Assembly: GCF_005869845.1 (NCBI RefSeq)
Contig: NZ_VAWF01000001.1
Span: forward strand, 868,001-932,000
Length of the DNA stretch: 64,000 nt
Reading direction: 5' to 3'
DNA from: Fodinibius saliphilus
Lineage (GTDB): Bacteria; Bacteroidota; Rhodothermia; Balneolales; Balneolaceae
In this document: piece after piece, positions 18,814 to 27,375 of the stretch
Numbering within the stretch: position 1 is the stretch's first letter
Layout: the number at the start of each line of letters is the position of its first letter
The notes under the pieces: model-generated
The model's input: the letters and a program-made list of their open reading frames with translations, nothing else
Told to the model about the DNA's origin: nothing
Databases searched by the model: none
Position numbers and translations under genes: made by a program

Positions 18814-19827
18814 ATGTCGACAATAAATCAGCGAATAGTAATCAGTAGCGGTGATTTCAACGGAATTGGTCCAGAAGTCATATTAAAAACACTGGCCATA
18901 CAACCAAGGGATTCTGTTACCCCAATTATTCTGGGTAATGCTGATGTATTCGACTTTTATTCTAAGAGAATTACAGAAGAGGTTAAATATCATCAAATTC
19001 ATAGCATTGATAATATAAAAGAGGGTCACGTAAATATTCTTGAGTGCTATGGTGATGAATCACCTGATGTTAACCCCGGTATATTTACCAAACAGTCCGG
19101 CAAATGTGCTATGCTTGCTGTAGAAAAAGGCATTGAACTATGTAAAAGCAATTTTGCTGATGCTCTTGTTACAGCACCTATATCAAAAGAAGCCGTCAAT
19201 ATTGCTGGCTACCAAATTCCGGGTCATACCGAATTTTTAGCTGAGCATACCAACTGTACAGACTTCATGATGATGTTAGTTAATAATGGACTGAGAGTAG
19301 GGTTGACTTCCGTTCATGTGCCTTTGGCTTCGGTAGCTGACGAAATTACCGAGCAAAATATATTGCACCATCTCTCAATTATGGATCGAAGCCTTAAAAA
19401 TGATTTTAACATCGAGCATCCCAACATTGCCGTATTGGGCTTAAATCCACATGCCGGTGACGGTGGTATTATTGGGAATGAAGAAATTGAAATAATATCA
19501 CCTACTATCGAAAAAGCCTATGAAGGAGGCATTAATGCAAGTGGGCCTCATCCCGCTGATGGTTTTTTCGGAAACCGAAAATACAAAGAATATGATGGTA
19601 TATTAGCCATGTATCATGATCAGGGACTGATCCCTTTTAAAACCCTCTCTTTTGGAGCCGGTGTTAATTTTACGGCAGGCCTCCCGATTATTCGCACATC
19701 GCCTGACCATGGTACCGCTTTCGACATTGCAGGAGCGGGCAAAGCCAACTCATCTTCTTTTACCCAAGCTTTTGAACTAGCAGTAACTCTTGCTAAGAAT
19801 CGCCAAAATGAAGTAATACACTCATGA
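18814..19827 (+). CDS. pdxA: 4-hydroxythreonine-4-phosphate dehydrogenase
   Basis: PdxA oxidises 4-phospho-hydroxy-L-threonine in the DXP-dependent route to pyridoxal phosphate. The sequence shows SSGDFNGIGPEV at the N-terminus, APISKEA, PGHTEFLAEHT with a metal-ligand His, GLNPHAGDGG with the second, and YHDQGLIPFK with the third. Length (337) is normal. It overlaps the next gene by four bases (ATGA, 19824-19827), so the two are probably translated together. No other PLP gene is nearby. Confidence 0.96.
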   Translation: MSTINQRIVISSGDFNGIGPEVILKTLAIQPRDSVTPIILGNADVFDFYSKRITEEVKYHQIHSIDNIKEGHVNILECYGDESPDVNPGIFTKQSGKCAMLAVEKGIELCKSNFADALVTAPISKEAVNIAGYQIPGHTEFLAEHTNCTDFMMMLVNNGLRVGLTSVHVPLASVADEITEQNILHHLSIMDRSLKNDFNIEHPNIAVLGLNPHAGDGGIIGNEEIEIISPTIEKAYEGGINASGPHPADGFFGNRKYKEYDGILAMYHDQGLIPFKTLSFGAGVNFTAGLPIIRTSPDHGTAFDIAGAGKANSSSFTQAFELAVTLAKNRQNEVIHS

Positions 19828-20609
19828 GTACTATTGAATATCCGGAATATTCTAAACTAGCCGATATCTATGATTCCGTCATGCAGGATGTCAACTATGA
19901 CCTTTGGGCTGATTTTATTGATGCCCTAATGTTAAATCATCATCCTAATCCTGAAACAGTATTAGAACTAGCCTGTGGTACCGGTTCTCTGGCCCTTTCT
20001 CTTGACGAGTTAGAATGCTATGACATTTTAGGGACTGACAAATCTCCCCACATGATCACCAAAGCACGAGAAAAAAATAAAGAAATGAGATGTAACGTCG
20101 ACTTTGAGGTCATGGACTTCCTCGATATCAATCTGGATCAAACCTTTGATATTGTTGTTTCTGTATTTGATAGTATCAATTATTTACATTCCCCTGAAGA
20201 GATAAAACAGTTTTTAAAAGAAGTTAAAGTGGTGCTAGATTCGCAAAGTCTGTTAATATTTGATTTTACGACCCCTAAAAACTCAATGCGTGCAATAGAT
20301 TATTTGCATAACGAAGAAGGATATACTGATGACGGATATCATTTCTTTCGGAAAAGCACCTATGATTCCGGTGATCAAATTCATGTTAATGATTTTAAGA
20401 TTCGAAAACTCGCAGAGGATCGAGAAACTGTATTAGCTGAATACCAGGAATCACACAGTCAACGCGCCTATACCCTTGAACAAATGCTTGATATTATCGA
20501 TGAAACAGCGTATAACTTAATAGCGAAATATAGCGACTTCGAATTTGAAGAAGCAGATGAACATAGTTTACGAATCACAATGGTTTTACAATGTCCCAAC
20601 ATTCAGTAA
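19824..20609 (+). CDS. Class I SAM-dependent methyltransferase
   Basis: This is a soluble Rossmann-fold methyltransferase of 261 residues. Motif I is VLELACGTGSLAL and motif II ends in the acidic residue of LGTDKSPHM. A post-I motif is DIVVSVFDSINYL. The N-terminal SKLADIYDSVMQDVNYDLWADFI is common in the YfiC/UbiE-like small-molecule methyltransferases that Bacteroidota place beside cell-division genes. The substrate is unknown. It overlaps pdxA by 4 bases and the ABC gene after it by 19 bases. Confidence 0.88.
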   Translation: MSTIEYPEYSKLADIYDSVMQDVNYDLWADFIDALMLNHHPNPETVLELACGTGSLALSLDELECYDILGTDKSPHMITKAREKNKEMRCNVDFEVMDFLDINLDQTFDIVVSVFDSINYLHSPEEIKQFLKEVKVVLDSQSLLIFDFTTPKNSMRAIDYLHNEEGYTDDGYHFFRKSTYDSGDQIHVNDFKIRKLAEDRETVLAEYQESHSQRAYTLEQMLDIIDETAYNLIAKYSDFEFEEADEHSLRITMVLQCPNIQ

Positions 20610-21274
20610 TTAAATTTCAAAACGTTAGTGTCTCATACGATCACCGACCGGTACTTGATAATATCAATTTTAGTTTAGGTAATGGAGAATTTGCCTACCT
20701 TATTGGCCAAACCGGGGCCGGAAAAAGCTCTTTTTTACGACTCATATATCGCGACCTATTACCCGATGAAGGATCGGTATCGGTAGCTGGAATGAATGTT
20801 ACTTCCCTAAAAGATAAAAAAGTACCCTATTTACGCCGTCGCCTGGGAATTGTATTTCAAGACTTCCAGCTTCTACCCGATCGTACTGTTTATGAAAACG
20901 TAGCTTTTTCTCTACAAGTTACCGGCGAAAAGAAAAGCTTCATTAAACAGAGAGTATTAGAAGTATTAGGGATGGTTGGACTAAGCCATAAACGCCGTAA
21001 TATGCCCGAAGATCTTTCAGGAGGCGAACAGCAGCGAGTTGTTATTGCCCGTGCACTGGCCAATGAACCTCGCATTATGTTGGCCGATGAACCAACAGGC
21101 AACCTTGATCCGGCTGCTTCTTCAGAGATCATGGATCTGCTTAAGCAGATTAATAACCGAGGCATGGCCGTCCTGATGGTGACACATGACTATGATACCG
21201 TAAAACAGTATCCCTACCGAACTCTTAAGCTTGAAGAGGGAGAAATTAAAGAGATAGATGTCAAAGGGTTGTAA
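20591..21274 (+). CDS. ftsE: FtsE-like cell-division ABC transporter ATPase
   Basis: This is a single ABC nucleotide-binding domain. Walker A is GQTGAGKSS (39-47), the signature is LSGGEQQRVVIARAL, Walker B is RIMLADEPTGNLD, and the switch His is in MVTHD. The FFLRLIYRD-like region after Walker A and the overall 227-residue length fit FtsE, which works with the permease FtsX to activate septal peptidoglycan hydrolases. LolD is the main alternative. No FtsX-type permease lies next to it, so the partner is encoded elsewhere. The start lies inside the preceding methyltransferase gene. Confidence 0.82.
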   Translation: MSQHSVIKFQNVSVSYDHRPVLDNINFSLGNGEFAYLIGQTGAGKSSFLRLIYRDLLPDEGSVSVAGMNVTSLKDKKVPYLRRRLGIVFQDFQLLPDRTVYENVAFSLQVTGEKKSFIKQRVLEVLGMVGLSHKRRNMPEDLSGGEQQRVVIARALANEPRIMLADEPTGNLDPAASSEIMDLLKQINNRGMAVLMVTHDYDTVKQYPYRTLKLEEGEIKEIDVKGL

Positions 21275-21385
21275 TAAGCTATTGAGGTTATTTATTTACA
21301 ATACCACAATCATTACATTTAAAGACAACTCTCGTTATTGAGTAAACTACCTGCATTGGTAGACAAATGTTTTTAGTCTCACGCC

Positions 21386-22339
21386 ATGAATCTGCATGAC
21401 CGCACACAAAAGGTACGAGAAAAAGCCCTTCGACTAGGGTTTAACGCCTGTGGTTTCGCTAAAGCCGGGCGACTGGAAACAGAAGAACGTCGTTTAAGAG
21501 AGTGGTTAAACCAAGATCGTAATGGCAAAATGGGCTGGATGGAAAACCATTTTGATAAACGAGTAGACCCGACTAAGCTTGTGCCAGGTGCTAAATCGGT
21601 AGTATCAGTAATAGCCAGCTATTTCCATCCCCGCCACCGTAAGCAAATGGCTAAAGATAGTAGCCCTCAAATAGCTAAATATGCTCAAGGACGAGACTAT
21701 CACAAAGTATTTAAGCAGAAGCTCAAAACACTTTATGCCGAAACAGAAGAACTGTTGGGGGGATTAGAAGGTCGCGTATTTGTTGATTCTGCTCCTGTAC
21801 TCGATAAAGCGTGGGCGGTGCGTTCCGGTTTGGGTTGGATGGGTAAAAATTCAAACATCCTGAACAAAAACATGGGGTCATTCTTTTTTATTGGCGAAAT
21901 GATCATCGATGCAGAGTTCCAGTATGATGCGCCTATCACCGACCACTGTGGCAGTTGCACGCAATGTATAGACTCATGCCCAACCAATGCTATATATGAG
22001 CCTTACCGCGTAGATGCTACAAAATGTATATCCTATTTAACCATTGAGCTCAAAGAAGAAATTCCAGAAGAGCAACGCGATGACGTGGGTGATTGGATGT
22101 TCGGATGCGATATTTGTCAGGATGTATGTCCTTGGAATAGAAATGCTGTATACAGCAAAATCGAAGATTTAGCACCACGCGAAATATTACTGGACCATGA
22201 TATCAATTTTTGGGAAGAGCTTGATATTAAACAGTATGACGCACTGTTTGAAGGAACTCCCATTCGTAGGGCTAAATTCGAAAAATATAAAGACAATATT
22301 GCTGCTGTGGCCAGTAATTTAAGACACGAGAATGCTTAA
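21386..22339 (+). CDS. queG: Epoxyqueuosine reductase
   Basis: QueG catalyses the last step of queuosine synthesis in tRNA, reducing epoxyqueuosine with a cobalamin and two [4Fe-4S] clusters. The cluster ligands are C188, C191, C194 and C198 (CGSCTQCIDSCP) and C241, C244 and C248 (CDICQDVCPWN), with C214 in between. Asp134 in VDSAPVLDKAWA matches the catalytic acid. The length of 317 residues is normal for the short form without HEAT repeats. ATG start; monocistronic by spacing. Confidence 0.95.
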   Translation: MNLHDRTQKVREKALRLGFNACGFAKAGRLETEERRLREWLNQDRNGKMGWMENHFDKRVDPTKLVPGAKSVVSVIASYFHPRHRKQMAKDSSPQIAKYAQGRDYHKVFKQKLKTLYAETEELLGGLEGRVFVDSAPVLDKAWAVRSGLGWMGKNSNILNKNMGSFFFIGEMIIDAEFQYDAPITDHCGSCTQCIDSCPTNAIYEPYRVDATKCISYLTIELKEEIPEEQRDDVGDWMFGCDICQDVCPWNRNAVYSKIEDLAPREILLDHDINFWEELDIKQYDALFEGTPIRRAKFEKYKDNIAAVASNLRHENA

Positions 22340-22367
22340 TTCATCCGAAGTTGACGAATTGTGAATA

Positions 22368-23006
22368 CTAGAAACGCCCTTTCTTGTCTTTAAGCTCTTT
22401 GTACAATAATTCTCGTGCTCTAAATATATGGGCTTTCACCGTTCCCAATGGTGAATCCAATATATCGGCAATCTCTTTGTAACTTTTCTCCTCCATATGG
22501 CGCAGCTCAATAACCTTCCGATATTTTTCGGGTAGCTCTTTTATCGCATTTTGAACAATTTTTTTGCGCTGCTTTTTTATAATATCACGATCGGTACTTG
22601 CCGATTCATCCGGTAGCTGCATCTCCATCTCCCCGTCTTTTGTCTTTACAGGATCATCAATAGAGAGTGTTTTTAGCTTTTTCTTACGCAGATAATCAAT
22701 GGTGTGATTGGTAGCAATACGATACAACCACGTTGAAAAAGCATAATTAGTATTGTAGGTATTCAAATTATCAAAAGCTTTTACAAAAGCTTCCTGAACC
22801 AAATCTTCAACCTGCTCTCGGTCTTTTACCATCTTTAAAATATGGAAAAACAATGCGCGCTGGTATTTATCTACCAACTTGGTATAAGCCTCCTCTTCGC
22901 CCCCAATAGCTTGTTTTACAAGTTTATCATCTTCGAGACTACTTTCAGAGGCATTCTCACGAGGAGATTCATACCCTTCTTCACTTGCTGTCTGATTTTC
23001 TGACAT
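22368..23006 (-). CDS. ECF-type sigma-70 family RNA polymerase sigma factor
   Basis: This two-domain sigma factor directs RNA polymerase to a specific set of promoters. Region 2 reads LVDKYQRALFFHILKMV ... FSTWLYRIATNHTIDYLRKKK, and region 4 reads LPEKYRKVIELRHMEEKSYKEIADIL ... GTVKAHIFRARELL. The acidic N-terminal extension of about 45 residues is longer than usual. I use the ATG at 23006; the frame also opens at a TTG six bases upstream. No anti-sigma gene is adjacent, so regulation must differ from the standard sigma/anti-sigma pair. It converges on queG with a 28-bp gap. Confidence 0.92.
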   Translation of the reverse strand: MSENQTASEEGYESPRENASESSLEDDKLVKQAIGGEEEAYTKLVDKYQRALFFHILKMVKDREQVEDLVQEAFVKAFDNLNTYNTNYAFSTWLYRIATNHTIDYLRKKKLKTLSIDDPVKTKDGEMEMQLPDESASTDRDIIKKQRKKIVQNAIKELPEKYRKVIELRHMEEKSYKEIADILDSPLGTVKAHIFRARELLYKELKDKKGRF

Positions 23007-23265
23007 TACCAATTAAAAAATTGAACTAAACAGGTGTTAATTTTAGTGTCTTAACATACTGAATCGAAAACATTTTTCCCATCTGCTTTTAGAAAAAACA
23101 TAAAAACATTTATTTTTTTGAGCTTTTTGTATATAATGAAACGCATTATAAGAGTGACGCAAATTAAATTGTAAGGTTTACGTTTTCAAGAGGTCTTACA
23201 TATCAAATAACAACTTCATCAGTTTGAAGTTAATCACTAACCAAAAACAATAAAGCTTACTGACA

Positions 23266-23766
23266 ATGAAAAAACTACTAACATTAGGATGCTTAATTCT
23301 AGGGGTACTATTCTTTTCAAATACCAACACTTATGCTCAAGACTTTAAAGCAGGCGGAGGATTAGCTTATGGTACGGAGATCGAATCTATAGGTATACAA
23401 GCTGGCGCTGTAGTTGGTTTCAACGAAAGCTTTAGAGGAGCCGCAGATTTTGTCTATTTCTTCGGCAAAGAAGAAAATGGAGTTGATACTTCTTGGTGGG
23501 AACTAAATGCCAATGTACACTATGTTTTCTTATCTGAAGCAACCACTACGGTATATGCCTTAGGAGGTCTTAACTATGCTACTGTTGAAGCTACAGTAAG
23601 CAGTGGTGGTTTTACGGCCTCAGCAAGCAATTCAGAGGTTGGGCTTAACCTCGGTGGCGGTGCTGAATTCGGCCTTGGTTTTGCTGATCTCTACACCGAA
23701 TTAAAATATGTTCTTGGAGATGCTGACCAGTTAGGTATTTCTGCTGGCCTTCGATTCGGTTTATAA
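23266..23766 (+). CDS. Small outer-membrane beta-barrel protein
   Basis: A Sec signal peptide (residues 1-25, ending NTYAQ) is followed by about eight amphipathic strands rich in Gly and aromatic residues. It ends ISAGLRFGL, close to the terminal aromatic motif of outer-membrane barrels. With 166 residues it has the size of an OmpA/OmpW-like eight-stranded porin-family barrel. No ligand can be named. It is transcribed divergently from the sigma-factor gene over a 259-bp AT-rich spacer and ends at a strong terminator. Confidence 0.82.
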   Translation: MKKLLTLGCLILGVLFFSNTNTYAQDFKAGGGLAYGTEIESIGIQAGAVVGFNESFRGAADFVYFFGKEENGVDTSWWELNANVHYVFLSEATTTVYALGGLNYATVEATVSSGGFTASASNSEVGLNLGGGAEFGLGFADLYTELKYVLGDADQLGISAGLRFGL

Positions 23767-23789
23767 GATCTATTTGAATTATATTTTCC

Positions 23790-23817
23790 GGGCGTCCTAT
23801 TCAGGACGCCCTTTTTT
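23790..23817 (+). terminator. Intrinsic terminator overlapping the end of ppx
   Basis: A 9-bp stem, GGGCGTCCT / AGGACGCCC, with a 4-base loop is followed by six T on the + strand, 23 bp after the barrel-protein stop. The stem also encodes the last codons and stop of the convergent ppx gene. Confidence 0.9.
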
Positions 23818-24732
23818 ATTTTCCATAGATTTTAGAATTGCCCCATGCCGAATACCCCCAGTCGAAACCAATAACCTATCAAAGTTATATAATTCCATCG
23901 TTTGCTCTAAAATAAGCAATCCGGCTAAAAAAATATCTGCCCTTCCCTTCATCACTTCTGGATATTCATCAATTAACTCAGAGCTATTCTGCTGTTGAAT
24001 ATACGCAATCCATTTTCGGAGAGTAGCGACCTCCAATTGATATTCATTCAATGCTTCAGCATTATAAGATCTGAGACCTAATTCCATATAAACCAAAGAA
24101 GTAACGGTACCTGCTACCCCCACTAATTTCGTACCTTCTGCAAAAGAAAACGGCCTGTTGATCAAAACATTTTTGATTTCTGTGCGACAATCTTCAATCT
24201 GGTTGCGATTAGGAGGATTTGCGAAAAGATAGCGTTCGGTGAATCGCACACATCCCATATTAAATGAATGGCGATCAGTTAGTCCTTCAGCAGGAGAGCC
24301 GACAGCTATTTCTGTGCTCCCTCCGCCGATATCAATAACGGCAATCGGTTTCTCAACAGTAAGTACGCTTTGCGAACCCCAAAAAGTAAACTGTGCTTCT
24401 TCATAGCCATTTAACACTGATACTTCAAAGCCAGCTTCCTGTTTAACTTGTTTTATAAACTCATTCCGGTTATTGGCATCTCTCACTGCACTTGTTGCTG
24501 TAACCTTAATAGTTTTTACCGAAGGATAATTCTCCTTGAGAACTTTTCGGAAGTATATTAATGCGTCTATTACTCTTCTTATTGCTTTTTCACTTAGATT
24601 CCTCTCTTTATCAACTCCTTCTCCCAAGCGAGGTACACGCTGTTGCTCATTTACTACTTTTAGCTCACCATCAGATACTTTGGCCACAAGTAACAGTACC
24701 GTATTTGTACCTATATCAATAGATGCTCTCAT
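23797..24732 (-). CDS. Ppx/GppA family exopolyphosphatase
   Basis: This sugar-kinase/Hsp70-fold phosphatase cleaves polyphosphate or pppGpp. I place the start at ATG 24732, where MRASIDIGTNTVLLLVA carries the first phosphate-binding loop. That ATG overlaps the prmA stop as TGATG; a longer reading would add 11 residues. Further motifs are EEAQFTFWG, AVIDIGGGSTEI (phosphate 2) and GVAGTVTSL (adenosine-type loop). At 311 residues it is the short, Ppx-N/C-only form without the HD domain. Its last codons lie in the terminator stem of the opposite gene. Confidence 0.9.
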   Translation of the reverse strand: MRASIDIGTNTVLLLVAKVSDGELKVVNEQQRVPRLGEGVDKERNLSEKAIRRVIDALIYFRKVLKENYPSVKTIKVTATSAVRDANNRNEFIKQVKQEAGFEVSVLNGYEEAQFTFWGSQSVLTVEKPIAVIDIGGGSTEIAVGSPAEGLTDRHSFNMGCVRFTERYLFANPPNRNQIEDCRTEIKNVLINRPFSFAEGTKLVGVAGTVTSLVYMELGLRSYNAEALNEYQLEVATLRKWIAYIQQQNSSELIDEYPEVMKGRADIFLAGLLILEQTMELYNFDRLLVSTGGIRHGAILKSMENKKGRPE

Positions 24733-25571
24733 CAATTGATTTTTTTTGCCTGAATTGCGATCCACTCATTCTCCTGATAGACCTCAACTATCTCAAAACG
24801 ATCTTTAAGTTCTTCTTTCATCTGGGGTAAATCAGTTTCCAAGAGCCCGGATAACAGTAACTGCCCCTCTTTCTTCAATGCTACTACTAAATCTTCTAAC
24901 AAAGTAAGTATTACATTTTTTTCAATATTCACCAAGACCAAATCTACTCGGGTACCCTCAGTAATTACCTCAGTTGAACCCTGTTTTACCGTAATACTAT
25001 CATTGATTCCATTGAGTAATATATTTTCATGAGTATTAGTAATACTCCATTCATTAATATCAAAAGCGAGTACTTCTTTCGCTCCTAACTTAATTGCAGC
25101 TATGGATAATATACCTGTACCAGTTCCAGCATCGATCACTGTGTCATCTCCATCTAAGAGGTCGGGCAATGCTTTTAACATCAATCGAGTAGTCTCATGA
25201 TAGCCGGTCCCAAAGGACATTTTAGGATCGATCTCCAATAATATTTTGTCATCCGGCACAGTAGCTTGTGACCAGGTAGGTTTTACAAAAAAACTTCCTA
25301 TCTCTTGGGCTTTTACAGTCTGTTCCCACTGTTCATTCCAATTCTGATCAGCAACTATTTCCTCTGTTTCTATATACCCGTTTCCCGGATATGCTCCTAA
25401 CAGCTGGTCAACTCTTTCTCTATCATTAATTCCAAAATTCTTTTTTGCAATATAGGCGATAATAGAACTCTCACGTTGTTCAAAGCCGTCAAAATCCATA
25501 TCAAAAAGCTCAGCAATCAAACTTTCTTGGTACTTATCAGCAATCTTGATAACCAGTTTAATATATTTCAT
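24732..25571 (-). CDS. prmA: Ribosomal protein L11 methyltransferase
   Basis: PrmA trimethylates lysines and the N-terminus of L11. The N-terminal substrate domain (about 1-95) has the DFDGFEQRE pattern. The catalytic domain begins with DPKMSFGTGYHETTRLM and motif I VIDAGTGTGILSIAAIKLG, followed by VLAFDIN and DLVLVNIEKNV (the NIL/NPP-like site). Length (279) is typical. It is translationally coupled to ppx through TGATG at 24730-24734. Confidence 0.93.
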   Translation of the reverse strand: MKYIKLVIKIADKYQESLIAELFDMDFDGFEQRESSIIAYIAKKNFGINDRERVDQLLGAYPGNGYIETEEIVADQNWNEQWEQTVKAQEIGSFFVKPTWSQATVPDDKILLEIDPKMSFGTGYHETTRLMLKALPDLLDGDDTVIDAGTGTGILSIAAIKLGAKEVLAFDINEWSITNTHENILLNGINDSITVKQGSTEVITEGTRVDLVLVNIEKNVILTLLEDLVVALKKEGQLLLSGLLETDLPQMKEELKDRFEIVEVYQENEWIAIQAKKIN

Positions 25572-25601
25572 AAATGAAATTTAGAGGATCTTTTTCCCCA
25601 T

Positions 25602-26600
25602 TTACTCTTGAGGAGATCTTGCAATCCGATTATATATTAATTCAGATAATACACGACCTACCCCATCCAGGGTGTTATGACTAATCACACCCATATCGTC
25701 ATCATGGGTATGCCAATAAGGAGCAAATTCTGCACCCTTATCTGTAACGCGATGTCGAATAATATCAATAGTAGGTAATTGAAGTTCCCTATTAACTATA
25801 ACATGATCATCGGAAATAGCATTGCCTTTTTTATCCAAAAACAGATTGCCCCAACCTTTTTCATCAGCAATTGACCATAATTCATTAACCAGCGCCGGTG
25901 CAAAACGCATGGAGTACTGTTCTTTAGGAAAAGTTGCTCCATCCCCTCCTACCATATCTAATAAGATTCCAAAACGGGGAGAATATCCTTTTACCGGCGG
26001 ATTTTGTGCCCAATATCTTGACCCGAGGAAATAATTATCTAAATCACCCTCTTTGCCATAATCCTCACCATCAAAAAGGACGATATCGACGCCAATAGGT
26101 GGAGGGTGCTGCTGAAACAAGCGAGCCAGCTCTAAGAGAATACCAACCCCACTGCCGCCGTCATCAGCTCCCAAAATGGGTTTTTGCTTGTTTATATCGG
26201 CTTTATCAGCACGGGGACGTGTGTCCCAATGTGCACATAACATTATTCGATCTGAGCTTTGTGTGTTAAACGCAGCAATAATATTGGTGAGCTCTAAGAT
26301 TTCTCCGTTATATCCTTCTGCAGTAAAATCTTGAGGATATACAGCTCGCTCGGAAGCATATTCCCTTAATTTATCTAATAGGTAGTTTCGACCTTTGAGG
26401 TGCCCCTTTGATCCAGGATTACGCGGACCAAATGCAACCTGCTTTTCAATGAAATGATAAGCACTATCGGCATTGAAATCAGGTACAAACTGGCCTTGCT
26501 CCTGAAACGACAATCTCTGATTAGATGATTCTTCTTCTCCACATCCAACAAGCAAGAAGGCGGCAAAACAAAAAAAAGTAAAAACAATGCTTTTATTCAT
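25602..26600 (-). CDS. M28 family zinc peptidase / glutaminyl-cyclase-like lipoprotein
   Basis: This is an extracytoplasmic lipoprotein, with lipobox LLVGC shortly after the start. I use the ATG at 26600, inside the end of the preceding SDR gene; the frame also opens at TTG 26609. The zinc-site motifs are LCAHWDTRPRADK, GADDGGSGVGILLELARL and FDGEDYG, with a later HTHDDD. The combination HWDTRP plus GADDGGSG is strongest in glutaminyl-peptide cyclotransferases, which cyclise N-terminal Gln; an aminopeptidase is the alternative. The length of 332 residues fits either. Confidence 0.88.
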   Translation of the reverse strand: MNKSIVFTFFCFAAFLLVGCGEEESSNQRLSFQEQGQFVPDFNADSAYHFIEKQVAFGPRNPGSKGHLKGRNYLLDKLREYASERAVYPQDFTAEGYNGEILELTNIIAAFNTQSSDRIMLCAHWDTRPRADKADINKQKPILGADDGGSGVGILLELARLFQQHPPPIGVDIVLFDGEDYGKEGDLDNYFLGSRYWAQNPPVKGYSPRFGILLDMVGGDGATFPKEQYSMRFAPALVNELWSIADEKGWGNLFLDKKGNAISDDHVIVNRELQLPTIDIIRHRVTDKGAEFAPYWHTHDDDMGVISHNTLDGVGRVLSELIYNRIARSPQE

Positions 26601-27360
26601 TGCGGGCAACCATCGATGACGAGGATTGCGATACCGGTAATACGATAGAATCCATAATATTCACGTGAGGCGGTCGATTAGCCATAAATAGAATAATCTC
26701 GGCAATATCTTCTCCTGTTAAAGGATCCAAATTGTTATAAACTTCATCAGCTCGTTCATCATCCCCATGGAAACGAACGTTACTAAATTCTGTTTCCACT
26801 AGTCCCGGAGAGACCATACTTACCCGTACATTGGTGCCATGTAAGTCTTTTTTTGTAGCTTCAGTAAAAGCCTTAACTGCATGCTTACTGGCACAGTAGA
26901 CCGACCCGCCCGGATAGCTTTCATGCCCTGCAATAGACCCTACGTTAATAATATGCCCGGTATTTCGTTCTTTCATCGAGGGACTTATAAGGCGAGTCAT
27001 ATTCAAAACTCCCTTGATATTAGTATCTATCATCTCATCCCAGTCTTCAAATGGGGCATCATAGACCGCATCTTTTCCTCGCGCTAAACCTGCGTTATTG
27101 ATAAGTATATCCACAGATGGCTCGAGTTCTGATATAAAATCGGAACAAACTTGTCGATCACGAACATCAAAACAGGCAATTTCTACTGCAACAGCATGTT
27201 GTTCTTTCAGCTGCTTTTGAAGTTGCTCAAGCCTTTTTTTGCGACGCCCATTAATAATAAGATTACAACTTGCGTTAGCAAATATTTTGGCCGTCGCCTT
27301 ACCGATACCAGAAGTAGCACCGGTAACAAAAACCCATTTCTCTTCCAATCGATTAGTCAT
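26593..27360 (-). CDS. SDR family NAD(P)-dependent oxidoreductase (YdfG-like)
   Basis: This is a short-chain dehydrogenase of 255 residues. The cofactor loop is TGATSGIGKAT, and NGRRKKRLEQL after beta-2 suggests NADP. The structural motif is NNAGLARG; the catalytic residues are Ser in GSIAGHESYPGG and Tyr-x-x-x-Lys in YCASK. PGLVETEF follows. The sequence is closest in style to YdfG, an NADP-dependent 3-hydroxy acid/serine dehydrogenase, though the substrate is not certain. It lies in a minus-strand run with gatA upstream (15-bp gap) and the M28 gene overlapping its 3' end. Confidence 0.9.
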   Translation of the reverse strand: MTNRLEEKWVFVTGATSGIGKATAKIFANASCNLIINGRRKKRLEQLQKQLKEQHAVAVEIACFDVRDRQVCSDFISELEPSVDILINNAGLARGKDAVYDAPFEDWDEMIDTNIKGVLNMTRLISPSMKERNTGHIINVGSIAGHESYPGGSVYCASKHAVKAFTEATKKDLHGTNVRVSMVSPGLVETEFSNVRFHGDDERADEVYNNLDPLTGEDIAEIILFMANRPPHVNIMDSIVLPVSQSSSSMVARNE

Positions 27361-27375
27361 TATTGAAATATTAAA

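Noticed and set aside
23100-23145. TTGAGC and TATAAT boxes upstream of the barrel gene
   Set aside because: The two boxes are only 8 bases apart, not 17, so they do not form a sigma-70 promoter.
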